From Microbacterium indicum DSM 19969 (GTDB lineage: Bacteria; Actinomycetota; Actinomycetes; Actinomycetales; Microbacteriaceae), in the NCBI RefSeq assembly GCF_000422385.1, contig NZ_AULR01000002.1, positions 310,001 to 374,000 of the forward strand: a stretch of 64,000 bases of DNA, written 5' to 3'. Positions 1 to 7,547 of this stretch are shown in pieces (position 1 is the first letter of the stretch; every line of letters begins with the position of its first letter). The position numbers were made by a program, and so were the translations under genes. The notes under the pieces were generated by a model. That model did not search any database, had not been told where the DNA came from, and worked only from the letters and a program-made list of their open reading frames with translations.

Positions 1-243
1 TCCGCGCAGCGCGACCGCGCGGCCGTCGCCGAGCGCGTGTCGGCGGGGCTCCTCGCCGAATACGAGCGGATCGGCGCGCGCACCACGGCGGCCGGCCTCC
101 TCCAGCAGGCGACCTGCGGGGCGTGCCGCGTCATGCTCTCTCCGAGCGACATCGCCCGGATCCGCGAGGCCGCGTCCGACGACGTCGTCACCTGCCCCGA
201 GTGCGGCGCGATCCTCATCCGCACCGAGGAGTCCGGGCTGTGA
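1..243 (+). CDS. C4-type zinc ribbon protein, 3' part only
   Basis: The frame is open from the first base of the window, so only the C-terminal 80 codons are seen and the start lies upstream. Two CxxC pairs (CGAC and CPEC), about 34 residues apart, form a zinc ribbon. The family (COG1579-like) has a long N-terminal coiled coil followed by this ribbon. In actinobacteria it sits beside a Nif3-like protein and the exonuclease/polymerase gene that follows here 9 nt later in the same frame. Its molecular role is not firmly known; nucleic acid or protein binding is usually assumed. The family call rests on the ribbon, its terminal position and the neighbours. Confidence 0.75.
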   Translation, partial: SAQRDRAAVAERVSAGLLAEYERIGARTTAAGLLQQATCGACRVMLSPSDIARIREAASDDVVTCPECGAILIRTEESGL

Positions 244-252
244 CGCGGGCCG

Positions 253-1983
253 GTGCCGCCCGGCGCTGACGCTCCGGCGTCGCCCTGGTCCGACGTCGAG
301 CGCATCGCGGTCGGCCGGTCGGCCGGCGGCGACATCGTCGTCATCGGGCTGGACCACGGATCTGAGGTCGCCCGCAGGCCGCTGACGGCGGCCGAGTTCC
401 CCGCATGGGTCGCACAGCGCGAGCACGAGGCGGGTCCACGCGGCGTGCGCTGGGTGTGGCCCAGCACGGCGGCGTGGTATCCGCGCCTCCTCGACGCGGG
501 CGTGCGCGTCACGAAGGCGCACGACCTGCGGCTGTGCCACGCGATCCTGCGCGACGCCGTACCCGCCGCGACGGCGCTCGTCGCGGCGACCGCGTGGGAT
601 GCCCCCGACGCCGAGGAGGGGTCCTCGCCCGGCGCGCTCTTCGACCTCGATCCCGGGCCCGCCGCGCATCGCGATGACCTCGACGGCGTCCTGGCGGAGA
701 TCGCCCGCCAGGACGACGCCGCCGCGCGCGCCGTCGACCCCGCGCGGATGCGGCTGCTGCTCGCGGCGGAGTCGGCCGGATCCCTCGTCGCCGCCGAGAT
801 GCGCGCCGCGGGTGTGCCCTGGAGCGCCGAGCGCCACGCTCGGATCCTCGAGGAGACGCTGGGCCGCCGCCGCGGAGACGGCACGCCCGAGCGCATGGCC
901 GAGCTCGCGGCAGAGGTCCGGGTCCGGCTCGGGGATCCGTCGCTCGCGATCGACTCGCCCGCGCGCCTCCTCGCGGCGCTGCGCCGCGCCGGGATCCGCG
1001 TGACGTCGACGAGCCGCTGGGAGCTGCGCGACGTCGACCATCCCGCGATCGCGCCCCTCCTCGCGTACAAGAAGCTCGCGCGCCTCCTGACGGCGAACGG
1101 CTGGGCGTGGCTCGATGAGTGGGTGCACGACGGCCGGTTCCGCCCCCTCTACCTCCCGGGCGGCGTCGTGACGGGGCGCTGGGCGACCTCCGGCGGCGGC
1201 GCCCTGCAGCTTCCGCGGCGTCTCCGCGAGGCCCTCCGGGCCGACGACGGGTGGAGGATCGTGAGCGCCGACGTCGCGCAGCTCGAGCCGCGCGTCCTCG
1301 CCGCGATGGCGCGCGACACGCGGATGGCCGACGCGGCGCGCGGGCGCGATCTGTACGAGGGGATCGTCGCGACCGGCGCCGTCGCGCACCGATCCGAGGC
1401 GAAGGTCGCGATGCTCGGCGCGATGTACGGCGCGACGACGGGCGATGCGGGACGCCTCGTGCCGCGGCTGCGGCGGGCGTTCCCCGCGGCCATGGCCGCC
1501 GTCGACGGCGCCGCCGCGACGGGGGAGGCCGGAGGAGTCGTCTCGACCTGGCTCGGCAGAACCTCTCCGGGCGTGGACCCGGGGTGGGCGGCCGCCGCGC
1601 GCTCCGCGGGGGCGAGCGCGGAAGCCGAACGACGCGTCCGAGCGGCGCGGCGCGACCGCGGCCGGTTCACCCGGAACTTCATCGTGCAGGGGACCGCCGC
1701 CGAGTGGGCCCTCGCCTGGCTCGCCGACCTCCGGCTCCGCCTCGCGGCGCTTCCGCCGACCGAGGGACCCGCGGCCGCGGCGTCGGGCCCCGCGTTCGCG
1801 CGCCGGGCGCACATCGCCTACTTCCTGCACGACGAGGTCATCGTCCACGCCCCCGCCGACCGGGCGGACGAGGCGGCGCAGGCGATCCGCGACGCCTCGG
1901 CTTCGGCCGGGCGGCTGCTCTTCGGATCCTTCCCGCTCGACTTCCGACTCGACCTCGCGATCCGCGACGACGCGGCGAAGTGA
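253..1983 (+). CDS. Bifunctional 3'-5' exonuclease/DNA polymerase, family A
   Basis: A 576-residue PolI-like protein without a 5'-nuclease domain. All three polymerase motifs are visible: motif A around D340 (SADVAQLEPR, in place of the usual DYSQIELR), motif B from R380 through K384 to Y392-G393, and motif C at H526-D527-E528. The N-terminal third corresponds to the exonuclease-like fold, but I see no clean DEDD set, so proofreading is doubtful. It starts at a GTG 9 nt after the zinc-ribbon stop; no ATG or strong SD is nearby, so the start is tentative. The family is common in actinobacteria as a second PolA-like enzyme, probably for repair synthesis. The full-length polA lies elsewhere in this window. 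Confidence 0.88.
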   Translation: MPPGADAPASPWSDVERIAVGRSAGGDIVVIGLDHGSEVARRPLTAAEFPAWVAQREHEAGPRGVRWVWPSTAAWYPRLLDAGVRVTKAHDLRLCHAILRDAVPAATALVAATAWDAPDAEEGSSPGALFDLDPGPAAHRDDLDGVLAEIARQDDAAARAVDPARMRLLLAAESAGSLVAAEMRAAGVPWSAERHARILEETLGRRRGDGTPERMAELAAEVRVRLGDPSLAIDSPARLLAALRRAGIRVTSTSRWELRDVDHPAIAPLLAYKKLARLLTANGWAWLDEWVHDGRFRPLYLPGGVVTGRWATSGGGALQLPRRLREALRADDGWRIVSADVAQLEPRVLAAMARDTRMADAARGRDLYEGIVATGAVAHRSEAKVAMLGAMYGATTGDAGRLVPRLRRAFPAAMAAVDGAAATGEAGGVVSTWLGRTSPGVDPGWAAAARSAGASAEAERRVRAARRDRGRFTRNFIVQGTAAEWALAWLADLRLRLAALPPTEGPAAAASGPAFARRAHIAYFLHDEVIVHAPADRADEAAQAIRDASASAGRLLFGSFPLDFRLDLAIRDDAAK

Positions 1984-2006
1984 ACCGGGCTCCCAGGCCG
2001 CGACCG

Positions 2007-2012
2007 TAAGCT
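2007..2012 (+). promoter_or_regulatory. -10 element of rnpB
   Basis: TAAGCT ends 6 nt before the first base of RNase P helix P1, where a start point would be expected. No good -35 box is evident; TGAACC lies about 20 nt upstream. Confidence 0.5.
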
Positions 2013-2018
2013 GAGGGT

Positions 2019-2382
2019 GCGAATGGGTCGGCCGGACGGCCGCGTCGCGCCTCGTGCGCGCCGAGGAACGTCCGGGCTCCGCAGGGCAGGGCGGTGGGTA
2101 ACACCCACCCGGAGTGATCCGCGAGACAGTGCAACAGAGAGCAGACCGCCGGCGCGAGCCGGTAAGGGTGAAACGGTGGTGTAAGAGACCACCAGGGGCC
2201 GTGGCGACGCGGCCCGCTGGGTAAACCTCGCCCGGAGCAAGACCAACAGGGGATGATGACGCGGCCCGCCGAGTCCCCGGGTAGGTTGCTGGAGCGGCAC
2301 GGCAACGTGTCGCCGAGAGAGATGGCCGTCGAAGGGGATCCGTCCCCGGAACAGAACCCGGCGTACAGGCCGGCCCATTCGC
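2019..2382 (+). ncRNA. rnpB: RNase P RNA (class A)
   Basis: The catalytic RNA of RNase P, which matures the 5' end of tRNAs. The ends are set by a 15-bp P1 helix between GCGAATGGGTCGGCC at the 5' end and GGCCGGCCCATTCGC at the 3' end, with one G-U pair. The conserved core is present: GAGGAACGTCCGGGCTCC in the 5' half of P4 and ACAGAACCCGGCGTACAG in the 3' half. The length of 364 nt suits an actinobacterial RNA. It is followed at once by a strong terminator hairpin. Confidence 0.95.
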
Positions 2383-2387
2383 GCAGA

Positions 2388-2415
2388 ACGAGCCCCCGGA
2401 GATCCGGGGGCTCGT
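2388..2415. terminator. Terminator between rnpB and ppgK
   Basis: A perfect 13-bp inverted repeat (ACGAGCCCCCGGA and its complement) with a 2-nt centre. It lies 5 nt after rnpB and 20 nt beyond the stop of the convergent ppgK, so it can serve both. There is no clear T-tract, as is usual in high-GC actinobacteria. Confidence 0.85.
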
Positions 2416-2435
2416 CGCGTCTGCGCTGTCGCGCG

Positions 2436-3191
2436 TCAGGCCATCGCGAGGCTCGCGGCGCCGATGATGCCCGCGTTGTTGCGGTGCTCCGCGATGCGAA
2501 TCGGCGCGCGCGTCTCGAGCATGGGGAGGAACTTCTCGGGGTTCTTCGACACGCCGCCGCCCACGAGGATCAGGTCGGGGGAGAAGAGGAACTCGACGTG
2601 GTCGTAGAACTTCTGCAGGCGCCCCGCCCACTTCTTCCACGACAGGTCCTCGCGCTCGCGCGCCGTCGGCGCGGCGTAGCGCTCGATGCTGTCGCCCTTC
2701 CACTGCAGGTGGCCGAGCTCGGTGTTCGGCACGAGCTGGCCGTCGAACAGGAAGGCCGAGCCGATGCCCGTGCCGAGCGTCGTGAGGATCGTGAGGCCCT
2801 CCTGGCCCTTCGCGGCGCCGAAGCGCAGTTCGGCGAGCCCGCCGGCGTCGGCGTCGTTCACGAAGTGGATGTCGCGGCCGAGGGCGTCGGCGAAGAGGTT
2901 CTCAGCCTCGAGGCCGATCCACTCGTGCGAGACGTTGGCCGCCGAGAGGGTCCTGCCGCCCTTGACGATCGCGGGGAAGCACACGCCGATCGGCAGGTCC
3001 TTCGCGTCGTCGCCGAGCATCTCGATGAGCTCCTTCGCCGTCTGGAGGACGGCGGGCGGCTCGGCGCCCTCGGGGGTCGGGATGCGCACGCGTTCGCTGG
3101 ACAGCGTTCCAGCCTGGAGATCGACGATGCCGGCCTTCATGCCGGTTCCGCCGATGTCGATTCCAATCGCATGCGTGGGAGCGTTCGTCAT
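2436..3191 (-). CDS. ppgK: Polyphosphate glucokinase
   Basis: A ROK-family cytoplasmic kinase of 251 residues that phosphorylates glucose using inorganic polyphosphate (and often ATP), feeding glycolysis. It has the N-terminal phosphate-binding loop GIDIGGTGMKAG, the FVNDADAGGLAE sugar-site region with the catalytic Asp, and TTLGTGIGSA. It lacks the Cys-rich zinc motif of many ROK kinases, which fits PpgK. I chose the ATG giving MTNAPTHAIG; a GTG two codons upstream is the alternative. No clear SD is seen. It converges on rnpB and lies downstream of rbpA, from which a terminator hairpin separates it. Confidence 0.92.
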   Translation of the reverse strand: MTNAPTHAIGIDIGGTGMKAGIVDLQAGTLSSERVRIPTPEGAEPPAVLQTAKELIEMLGDDAKDLPIGVCFPAIVKGGRTLSAANVSHEWIGLEAENLFADALGRDIHFVNDADAGGLAELRFGAAKGQEGLTILTTLGTGIGSAFLFDGQLVPNTELGHLQWKGDSIERYAAPTAREREDLSWKKWAGRLQKFYDHVEFLFSPDLILVGGGVSKNPEKFLPMLETRAPIRIAEHRNNAGIIGAASLAMA

Positions 3192-3253
3192 GAGCACCAG
3201 GTTATCGGCACGGAGCGAGCGGAAAGTGACCGAAGGCAGGCGAAAAGCGCCGA

Positions 3254-3285
3254 GGCCGGGCCCCTCCGTGAAGGAAGGCCCGGCC
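3254..3285 (-). terminator. Terminator of rbpA
   Basis: Inverted repeat GGCCGGGCC/GGCCCGGCC, with an inner TCC/GGA pairing, 20 nt past the rbpA stop and upstream of ppgK. There is no T-tract. Confidence 0.65.
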
Positions 3286-3304
3286 CCGGCGCGGATCTGC
3301 GGGT

Positions 3305-3697
3305 TTACGCCGTCTTCTGCGAGCGGCGCTCCTTGGTGGGGTCCTGGCCCTCACCGCGGCGCTCGCGGATGAACTCGAGCCGCTCGGCGAGCAGCTCCTC
3401 GAGCTCGGGGATCGAGCGTCGCTCGAGCAGCATGTCCCAGTGGGTGCGCGCGACCTTGTCGCCCGAGTGGTCGACCTCGGCCGCGCCCTTGTCGGTCTGC
3501 AGGATGGCCTCGGCGCCGCAGGTGCGGCACTCCCAGGCGGCGGGTGCTTCGGCGTCGGCCGCGAACATCAGGGTGGTTTCGCGACCGCACTCGGTGCAGA
3601 GGTAGGTGTGCTCCTTGCGCTCCATGAACACGACGCCCTCTTCGCTCTGAAGGCTCTGGGCGCCGAGTCGGATTCCGCGCAGGCTGCGATCTGCCAT
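3305..3697 (-). CDS. rbpA: RNA polymerase-binding protein RbpA
   Basis: A 130-residue actinobacterial transcription factor that binds the principal sigma factor and RNA polymerase and stabilises the open complex. The sequence shows the N-terminal tail with SLRGIRLGAQS, a zinc-binding core (CTEC and CRTC pairs), the basic linker and the sigma-interacting segment ending RRSIPELEELLAERLEFIRERR. The start is the ATG giving MADRSLRG, supported by GAGAGGA about 7 nt upstream. The frame stays open further upstream, but that part carries no family sequence and contains the putative promoter. A possible thiol-stress promoter lies upstream. Confidence 0.95.
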   Translation of the reverse strand: MADRSLRGIRLGAQSLQSEEGVVFMERKEHTYLCTECGRETTLMFAADAEAPAAWECRTCGAEAILQTDKGAAEVDHSGDKVARTHWDMLLERRSIPELEELLAERLEFIRERRGEGQDPTKERRSQKTA

Positions 3698-3727
3698 TGT
3701 GTGGTCCTCTCGTCGGCTAGTAGGTCT

Positions 3728-3754
3728 AACGTTCAGGGCTGGGCGGATCATCCG
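3728..3754 (-). promoter_or_regulatory. Possible SigR/SigH-type promoter of rbpA
   Basis: On the minus strand CGGATG is followed after 18 nt by GTT, about 30 nt upstream of the rbpA start codon. This resembles the GGGAAT-N18-GTT layout of SigR/SigH promoters, and rbpA belongs to the SigR regulon in Streptomyces. The match is short and imperfect (GGATG instead of GGAAT). The remaining stretch up to the next gene (3755-3893) shows nothing else I can name. Confidence 0.35.
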
Positions 3755-3893
3755 AACAGCGGCCGTCACGCAGGGTTTCCCAGCAGATCCCCAGTCCTCG
3801 GACCGTGCCTCCGCCGGCGGGGGAGAGGCACCCTGTACGGCGGACGCTAGCGGTCCCCGCGCGGCCGGTCAACGGGTCCCGCCGAAGCGCCTC

Positions 3894-4664
3894 TCAGGCG
3901 CCGAGGACGGCGAGCGCGAGGTCGGCCCTGTCGGTCACGATGCCGTCGACGCCGCGCCCGACGAGACGACGCATGTCGGCCTCCTCGTCGACCGTCCAGA
4001 CGTGGATCTCGCACTCCGCCTCGTGCGCCGCGGCGATGAGCCGATCGGTCACGACGGGCACCCCCTTCTGGCGCTCGGGGATCTGCAGGGCGTCGACCTC
4101 GCGGAGGAGCCGCACGGCCCTGCGGCGCGCGCCGAGCTGCGCCGCGAGGAGCGCCCGCGCGACGACGCCCGTCCCGCCGGATGTGGCCGGGGATCCGCCC
4201 GCGCGCCGCGCCGCGGCGAGGGCCTCGAGCCGCCGGTCGTCGCTGAAGCTCGTGACGAGCACCCGGTCGGCGTGCGGGGCGATGATCCGGCCGGCGGGCT
4301 CCGCGGCGCCCTCCGCCTTGACGTCGATGTTGAAGCGCACCCCGGGGAAGTCGTCGAGCGCGCCCGCGAGGGTCGGGAGCCCGCCGATTCCGCTCATGAT
4401 CTCCTCGAGCTCGTCGAGCCGCACGTCGGCGATGCGGCGCGGGTCGTCGGCGACGCGCGCGAGGTCGGAGTCGTGGAACAGCACGACCTCGCCGTCGGCC
4501 GTGAGGTGGCAGTCGGACTCGACGTAGACGGCGCCGGCCGCCTCCGCGGCCGCGATGGCCGCGACGCTGTTGTCGAGGATCCCGTCGGCGCGCATCTCGT
4601 CGGTGACGAGGCCGCGGTGAGCGAAGACGCGGGGTGCGTCGGTTCCGCGGAGGTAGGCGTGCAT
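3894..4664 (-). CDS. Glycerophosphodiester phosphodiesterase family protein
   Basis: A 256-residue GDPD-like TIM-barrel hydrolase that should release glycerol 3-phosphate from glycerophosphodiesters. Catalytic elements are visible: VFAHRGL near the N-terminus (first His), VESDCHLTADGEVVLFHD (metal-binding E and D, second His), FNIDVKAE, and a C-terminal VHVWT-like strand (IHVWTVDEE) followed by GVDGIVTDR. No signal peptide, so it is probably cytoplasmic, as in the UgpQ group. The ATG giving MHAYLRG has GAAGGG 8-9 nt upstream; the longer upstream frame is not supported. It is divergent from the SDR gene, sharing a 99-nt intergenic region. Confidence 0.87.
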   Translation of the reverse strand: MHAYLRGTDAPRVFAHRGLVTDEMRADGILDNSVAAIAAAEAAGAVYVESDCHLTADGEVVLFHDSDLARVADDPRRIADVRLDELEEIMSGIGGLPTLAGALDDFPGVRFNIDVKAEGAAEPAGRIIAPHADRVLVTSFSDDRRLEALAAARRAGGSPATSGGTGVVARALLAAQLGARRRAVRLLREVDALQIPERQKGVPVVTDRLIAAAHEAECEIHVWTVDEEADMRRLVGRGVDGIVTDRADLALAVLGA

Positions 4665-4763
4665 GCGGCGGATCCCTTCACCGGCGGTGCGCCCCCTGCG
4701 GCGCGGAACACCCCCAGGGTAGTGTCGTCGGGTAACCCCGCAGCACAACACCTGGAGTCACCC

Positions 4764-5534
4764 GTGTCGCAGCCCCTCCCCGCCGGATCCCTCGACGGCA
4801 GGACCGTCCTCGTCACCGGATCGTCGCGCGGAGTCGGAGCCGACACCGCGAAGTTCGCGGCCGCCGCGGGCGCGAACGTCGTCATCAACTTCCGCAACAA
4901 GGCCCCGCGCGCCGAGAAGCTCGCGCGCCAGCTGAACGAGGAATACGGCACGCAGACCCTCGTGGTCGGCGCCGACCTGACCGACCCCGACTCGCTCGCA
5001 TCGATGATGGGCGCCGTCGAGGACGTGTTCGGCGGCCTCGACGTGCTCGTGCTCAACGCCTCGGGCGGCATGGAAGCCGACCTCGGCGAGAACTACGCGA
5101 TGCGCCTCAACCGCGACGCGCAGCTCGCCGCGCTCGACGCCGCGCTCCCGATCCTCCGCGCCGGGTCCCGCGTCGTCTTCGTCACGAGCCACCAGGCGCA
5201 CTTCATCCGCACGACGCCGACGATGCCGCAGTACGAGCCCGTCGCGCTCTCGAAGCGGGCCGGCGAGGACGCCCTGCGGGCGCGGATCCCCGAGCTCGCC
5301 GAGAAGGGCATCGAGTTCGTCGTCGTGTCGGGCGACATGATCGAGGGCACGATCACGGCGACGCTCCTCGAGCGCGCGAACCCCGGCGCGATCGCGCAGC
5401 GGCGCGAGGACGCGGGCTCGCTCCTCGACGTCGCGGGCTTCGCCGCCGAGATCACGAAGGCCATCACCGCTGAGATCCCGGACACGCACGAGTTCGTCCT
5501 CGGCGACGTGTCGAGCTTCAACGGCACCGACTGA
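4764..5534 (+). CDS. SDR family oxidoreductase with unusual active-site spacing
   Basis: A 256-residue short-chain dehydrogenase-like protein. The Rossmann glycine motif TGSSRGVG (residues 18-25), an acidic residue after the third strand (GADLTDPDS) and the NASGG segment (98-102) are clear. The catalytic part differs from classical SDRs: S142 is followed by Y157 and K164, giving Y-x6-K instead of Y-x3-K. The start is a GTG with GGAG 7 nt upstream, which leaves an N-terminus of normal SDR length. The substrate cannot be told. The gene is monocistronic, divergent from the phosphodiesterase and followed by a palindromic hairpin. Confidence 0.83.
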   Translation: MSQPLPAGSLDGRTVLVTGSSRGVGADTAKFAAAAGANVVINFRNKAPRAEKLARQLNEEYGTQTLVVGADLTDPDSLASMMGAVEDVFGGLDVLVLNASGGMEADLGENYAMRLNRDAQLAALDAALPILRAGSRVVFVTSHQAHFIRTTPTMPQYEPVALSKRAGEDALRARIPELAEKGIEFVVVSGDMIEGTITATLLERANPGAIAQRREDAGSLLDVAGFAAEITKAITAEIPDTHEFVLGDVSSFNGTD

Positions 5535-5540
5535 CGCGGA

Positions 5541-5556
5541 TCCCTCCGCGGAGGGA
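5541..5556 (+). terminator. Possible terminator of the SDR gene
   Basis: The perfect palindrome TCCCTCCGCGGAGGGA lies 6 nt after the SDR stop codon and can fold into a short GC hairpin. The loop is small and there is no T-tract. Confidence 0.4.
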
Positions 5557-5591
5557 CGCGCGATCTCCGCGCGCGGTGCGACGATGACGCG

Positions 5592-6773
5592 ATGACACGA
5601 TCCCGCATCGCCCGCTGGGCGGCCGCGCATCCCGCGTACGCGTGGGGCATCCCGGCGTCGGTCGTCGCGATCGCGCTGTACTCGGTCGCGGTGCCGCTGG
5701 AGGCGCAGCTGTACGGCGTGCCGGTCGTCGGCGCGCTGTTCCTCACCCTCGTGCAGTACGGCGCCCTGCTCATCGCGCCCGCTCGGCCGCAGATCGCCGG
5801 GGCGGCGTTCGCCCTGGCGTCGGTCGCGCTCCGGATGTGGCGGCCCGCGGCCGACGTCGCCTGGCCCTGGTCGGTCACGATGATCATCGGGTTCGCTCTG
5901 CTCGTATGCGCCGCGTGGACGACGCGCGGAGTGCGCGGCGGCATCGTCGCGTACCTCGCGCCCGTCGTCGCGCTCTGGCTGCCCATCTCGGTGCACCGCG
6001 ACGACGTCACGCCCGCCACCGTCATCGTGGCGATGTCGATCGGCGCGGCAGCCGCGATCTTCGGGGCGCTGCTGCACGAGCGCGTCCGCGTGCGCGGCGA
6101 GCTCGCGGCCGAGCGCGAGGTGAGCGCGGCCGAGACGGAGCGCCGGCTCGTCGTCGAGGAACGCCAGCGGATCGCCCGCGAGCTCCACGACGTCGTCGCC
6201 CACGGGCTGTCAGTGATCCAGGTCCAGGCGACGTCCGCCCGCTACCGGATCCCCGATCTTCCCGGCCCCGCGGCGGCCGAGTTCGACGACATCGCGCGTG
6301 CCGCGCGCTCGTCGCTCGCCGAGATGCGGCGCCTTCTCGGTGCGCTCCGAGGAGACGACGAGCCCGAGACGGCGCCGCAGCCGACGCTCGCGGACATCGC
6401 CCGGCTCGCGGATGAGACGCGGCGCGCGGGGGTCCTCATCACCGACGAGCTCGGTGATCTCTCGGCTGTGCCGGACGCGACGAGCGTCGCCGCCTACCGC
6501 ATCGTGCAGGAGGCGGTGAGCAACGCGATCCGCCACGCGCCGGGCGCGCAGATCGCCGTCTCGGCGACGGCCGGCGGACCCCTCGTCGTCGAGGTCGTCA
6601 ACGGTCCCGCGACCCGCGCGCGGGGCGACAGCGGGGGCGCCGGGCACGGCCTCGTGGGGATGCGGGAGCGCACCGCGATCCTCGGCGGCTCGCTCATCGC
6701 GGCGCCGACGGCGGACGGAGGCTTCCGCGTGCGCGCCGAGCTGCCGCTCGATCCGGAAGGATCAGACGCATGA
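5592..6773 (+). CDS. Sensor histidine kinase, NarL/HisKA_3 family
   Basis: A 393-residue membrane kinase. About five hydrophobic helices occupy residues 18-162. The HisKA_3 dimerisation domain follows, with the phospho-acceptor H199 in RIARELHDVVAHGLSVIQ, then SSLAEMRRLLGALRG. The ATPase domain has its N-box (YRIVQEAVSNAIRHA) and G-box (GHGLVGMRERTAILGG). There is no extracellular sensor domain, so it may sense the membrane, as in DesK/LiaS-like kinases. It overlaps the response regulator by 4 nt (ATGA), which assigns the pair. The downstream membrane acyltransferase and DedA genes are plausible targets, but that is inference. No strong SD precedes the ATG. Confidence 0.9.
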   Translation: MTRSRIARWAAAHPAYAWGIPASVVAIALYSVAVPLEAQLYGVPVVGALFLTLVQYGALLIAPARPQIAGAAFALASVALRMWRPAADVAWPWSVTMIIGFALLVCAAWTTRGVRGGIVAYLAPVVALWLPISVHRDDVTPATVIVAMSIGAAAAIFGALLHERVRVRGELAAEREVSAAETERRLVVEERQRIARELHDVVAHGLSVIQVQATSARYRIPDLPGPAAAEFDDIARAARSSLAEMRRLLGALRGDDEPETAPQPTLADIARLADETRRAGVLITDELGDLSAVPDATSVAAYRIVQEAVSNAIRHAPGAQIAVSATAGGPLVVEVVNGPATRARGDSGGAGHGLVGMRERTAILGGSLIAAPTADGGFRVRAELPLDPEGSDA

Positions 6774-7453
6774 CGACGGAACGGATCCGGGTCGTGATCG
6801 TCGACGACCAGGCCATGGTGCGGGCGGGCTTCGCGGCGCTGCTCGACGCCCAGCCCGACATCCGGGTCGTCGGCCAGGCGAGCGACGGCGAGGACGGCGT
6901 GCGCGTCGTACGCGAGCTCAAGCCCGACGTGGTGCTGATGGACGTGCGCATGCCCGTCCTCGACGGCCTCGAGGCGACCCGCCGGATCCTCTCCCCGGAC
7001 CGGCCCCTGCCGCACGTCCCGCGCGTGCTCATGCTCACGACGTTCGACATCGACGAGTACGTGCACGACGCGCTGCGCGCCGGTGCGAGCGGATTCCTCC
7101 TGAAGGACGCGCTGCCCGACGAGCTCGCCCACGCCGTCCGGGTGATCGCGGCCGGCGACGCCCTCCTCGCCCCGAGCGTGACGCGGCGCCTGCTCGCTCG
7201 CTTCGCGGCGGCCCGGCCCGCGGGGCCCTCGCGCGCGGCCCTGGCGCTGGCCGCCCTCACCGACCGCGAGCGCGAGGTGCTGGTCGAGATCGGCCGAGGG
7301 CTCTCCAACGCCGAGATCGCGGCCGAGCTGTTCATCGGAGAGCAGACGGTCAAGACCCACGTCGGCCGCCTGCTGCAGAAGCTGCCGGCGCGCGACCGCG
7401 TGCAGCTCGTCATCACGGCGTACGACGCGGGCCTCGTCGAGCCGGCGGGGTAG
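6770..7453 (+). CDS. Response regulator, NarL/LuxR family
   Basis: A 227-residue regulator paired with the kinase just upstream. The receiver domain has the acidic pair D12-D13, the phospho-acceptor D58 in LMDVRMPVLDG, and the later Thr/Lys residues (MLTTFD, FLLKDALP). A C-terminal LuxR-type helix-turn-helix follows (LTDREREVLVEIGRGLSNAE and TVKTHVGRLLQKL). It should bind DNA when phosphorylated. Translation is coupled to the kinase through an ATGA overlap. The next gene on the same strand starts 95 nt later with its own SD, so co-transcription is possible but not shown. Confidence 0.93.
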   Translation: MTTERIRVVIVDDQAMVRAGFAALLDAQPDIRVVGQASDGEDGVRVVRELKPDVVLMDVRMPVLDGLEATRRILSPDRPLPHVPRVLMLTTFDIDEYVHDALRAGASGFLLKDALPDELAHAVRVIAAGDALLAPSVTRRLLARFAAARPAGPSRAALALAALTDREREVLVEIGRGLSNAEIAAELFIGEQTVKTHVGRLLQKLPARDRVQLVITAYDAGLVEPAG

Positions 7454-7547
7454 CTCCGGAGAGGGACCCGGATTCCCGACCGCGGAGGGATCCGCCGCCC
7501 CTCACCTCGTCCGTACGGTTCACCGGAACCCGAGACGAGGAGCCGGC

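Noticed and set aside
3698..3769. Longer N-terminus of RbpA
   Set aside because: The extra 24 codons have no family similarity, lie beyond a good SD and cover the putative promoter.
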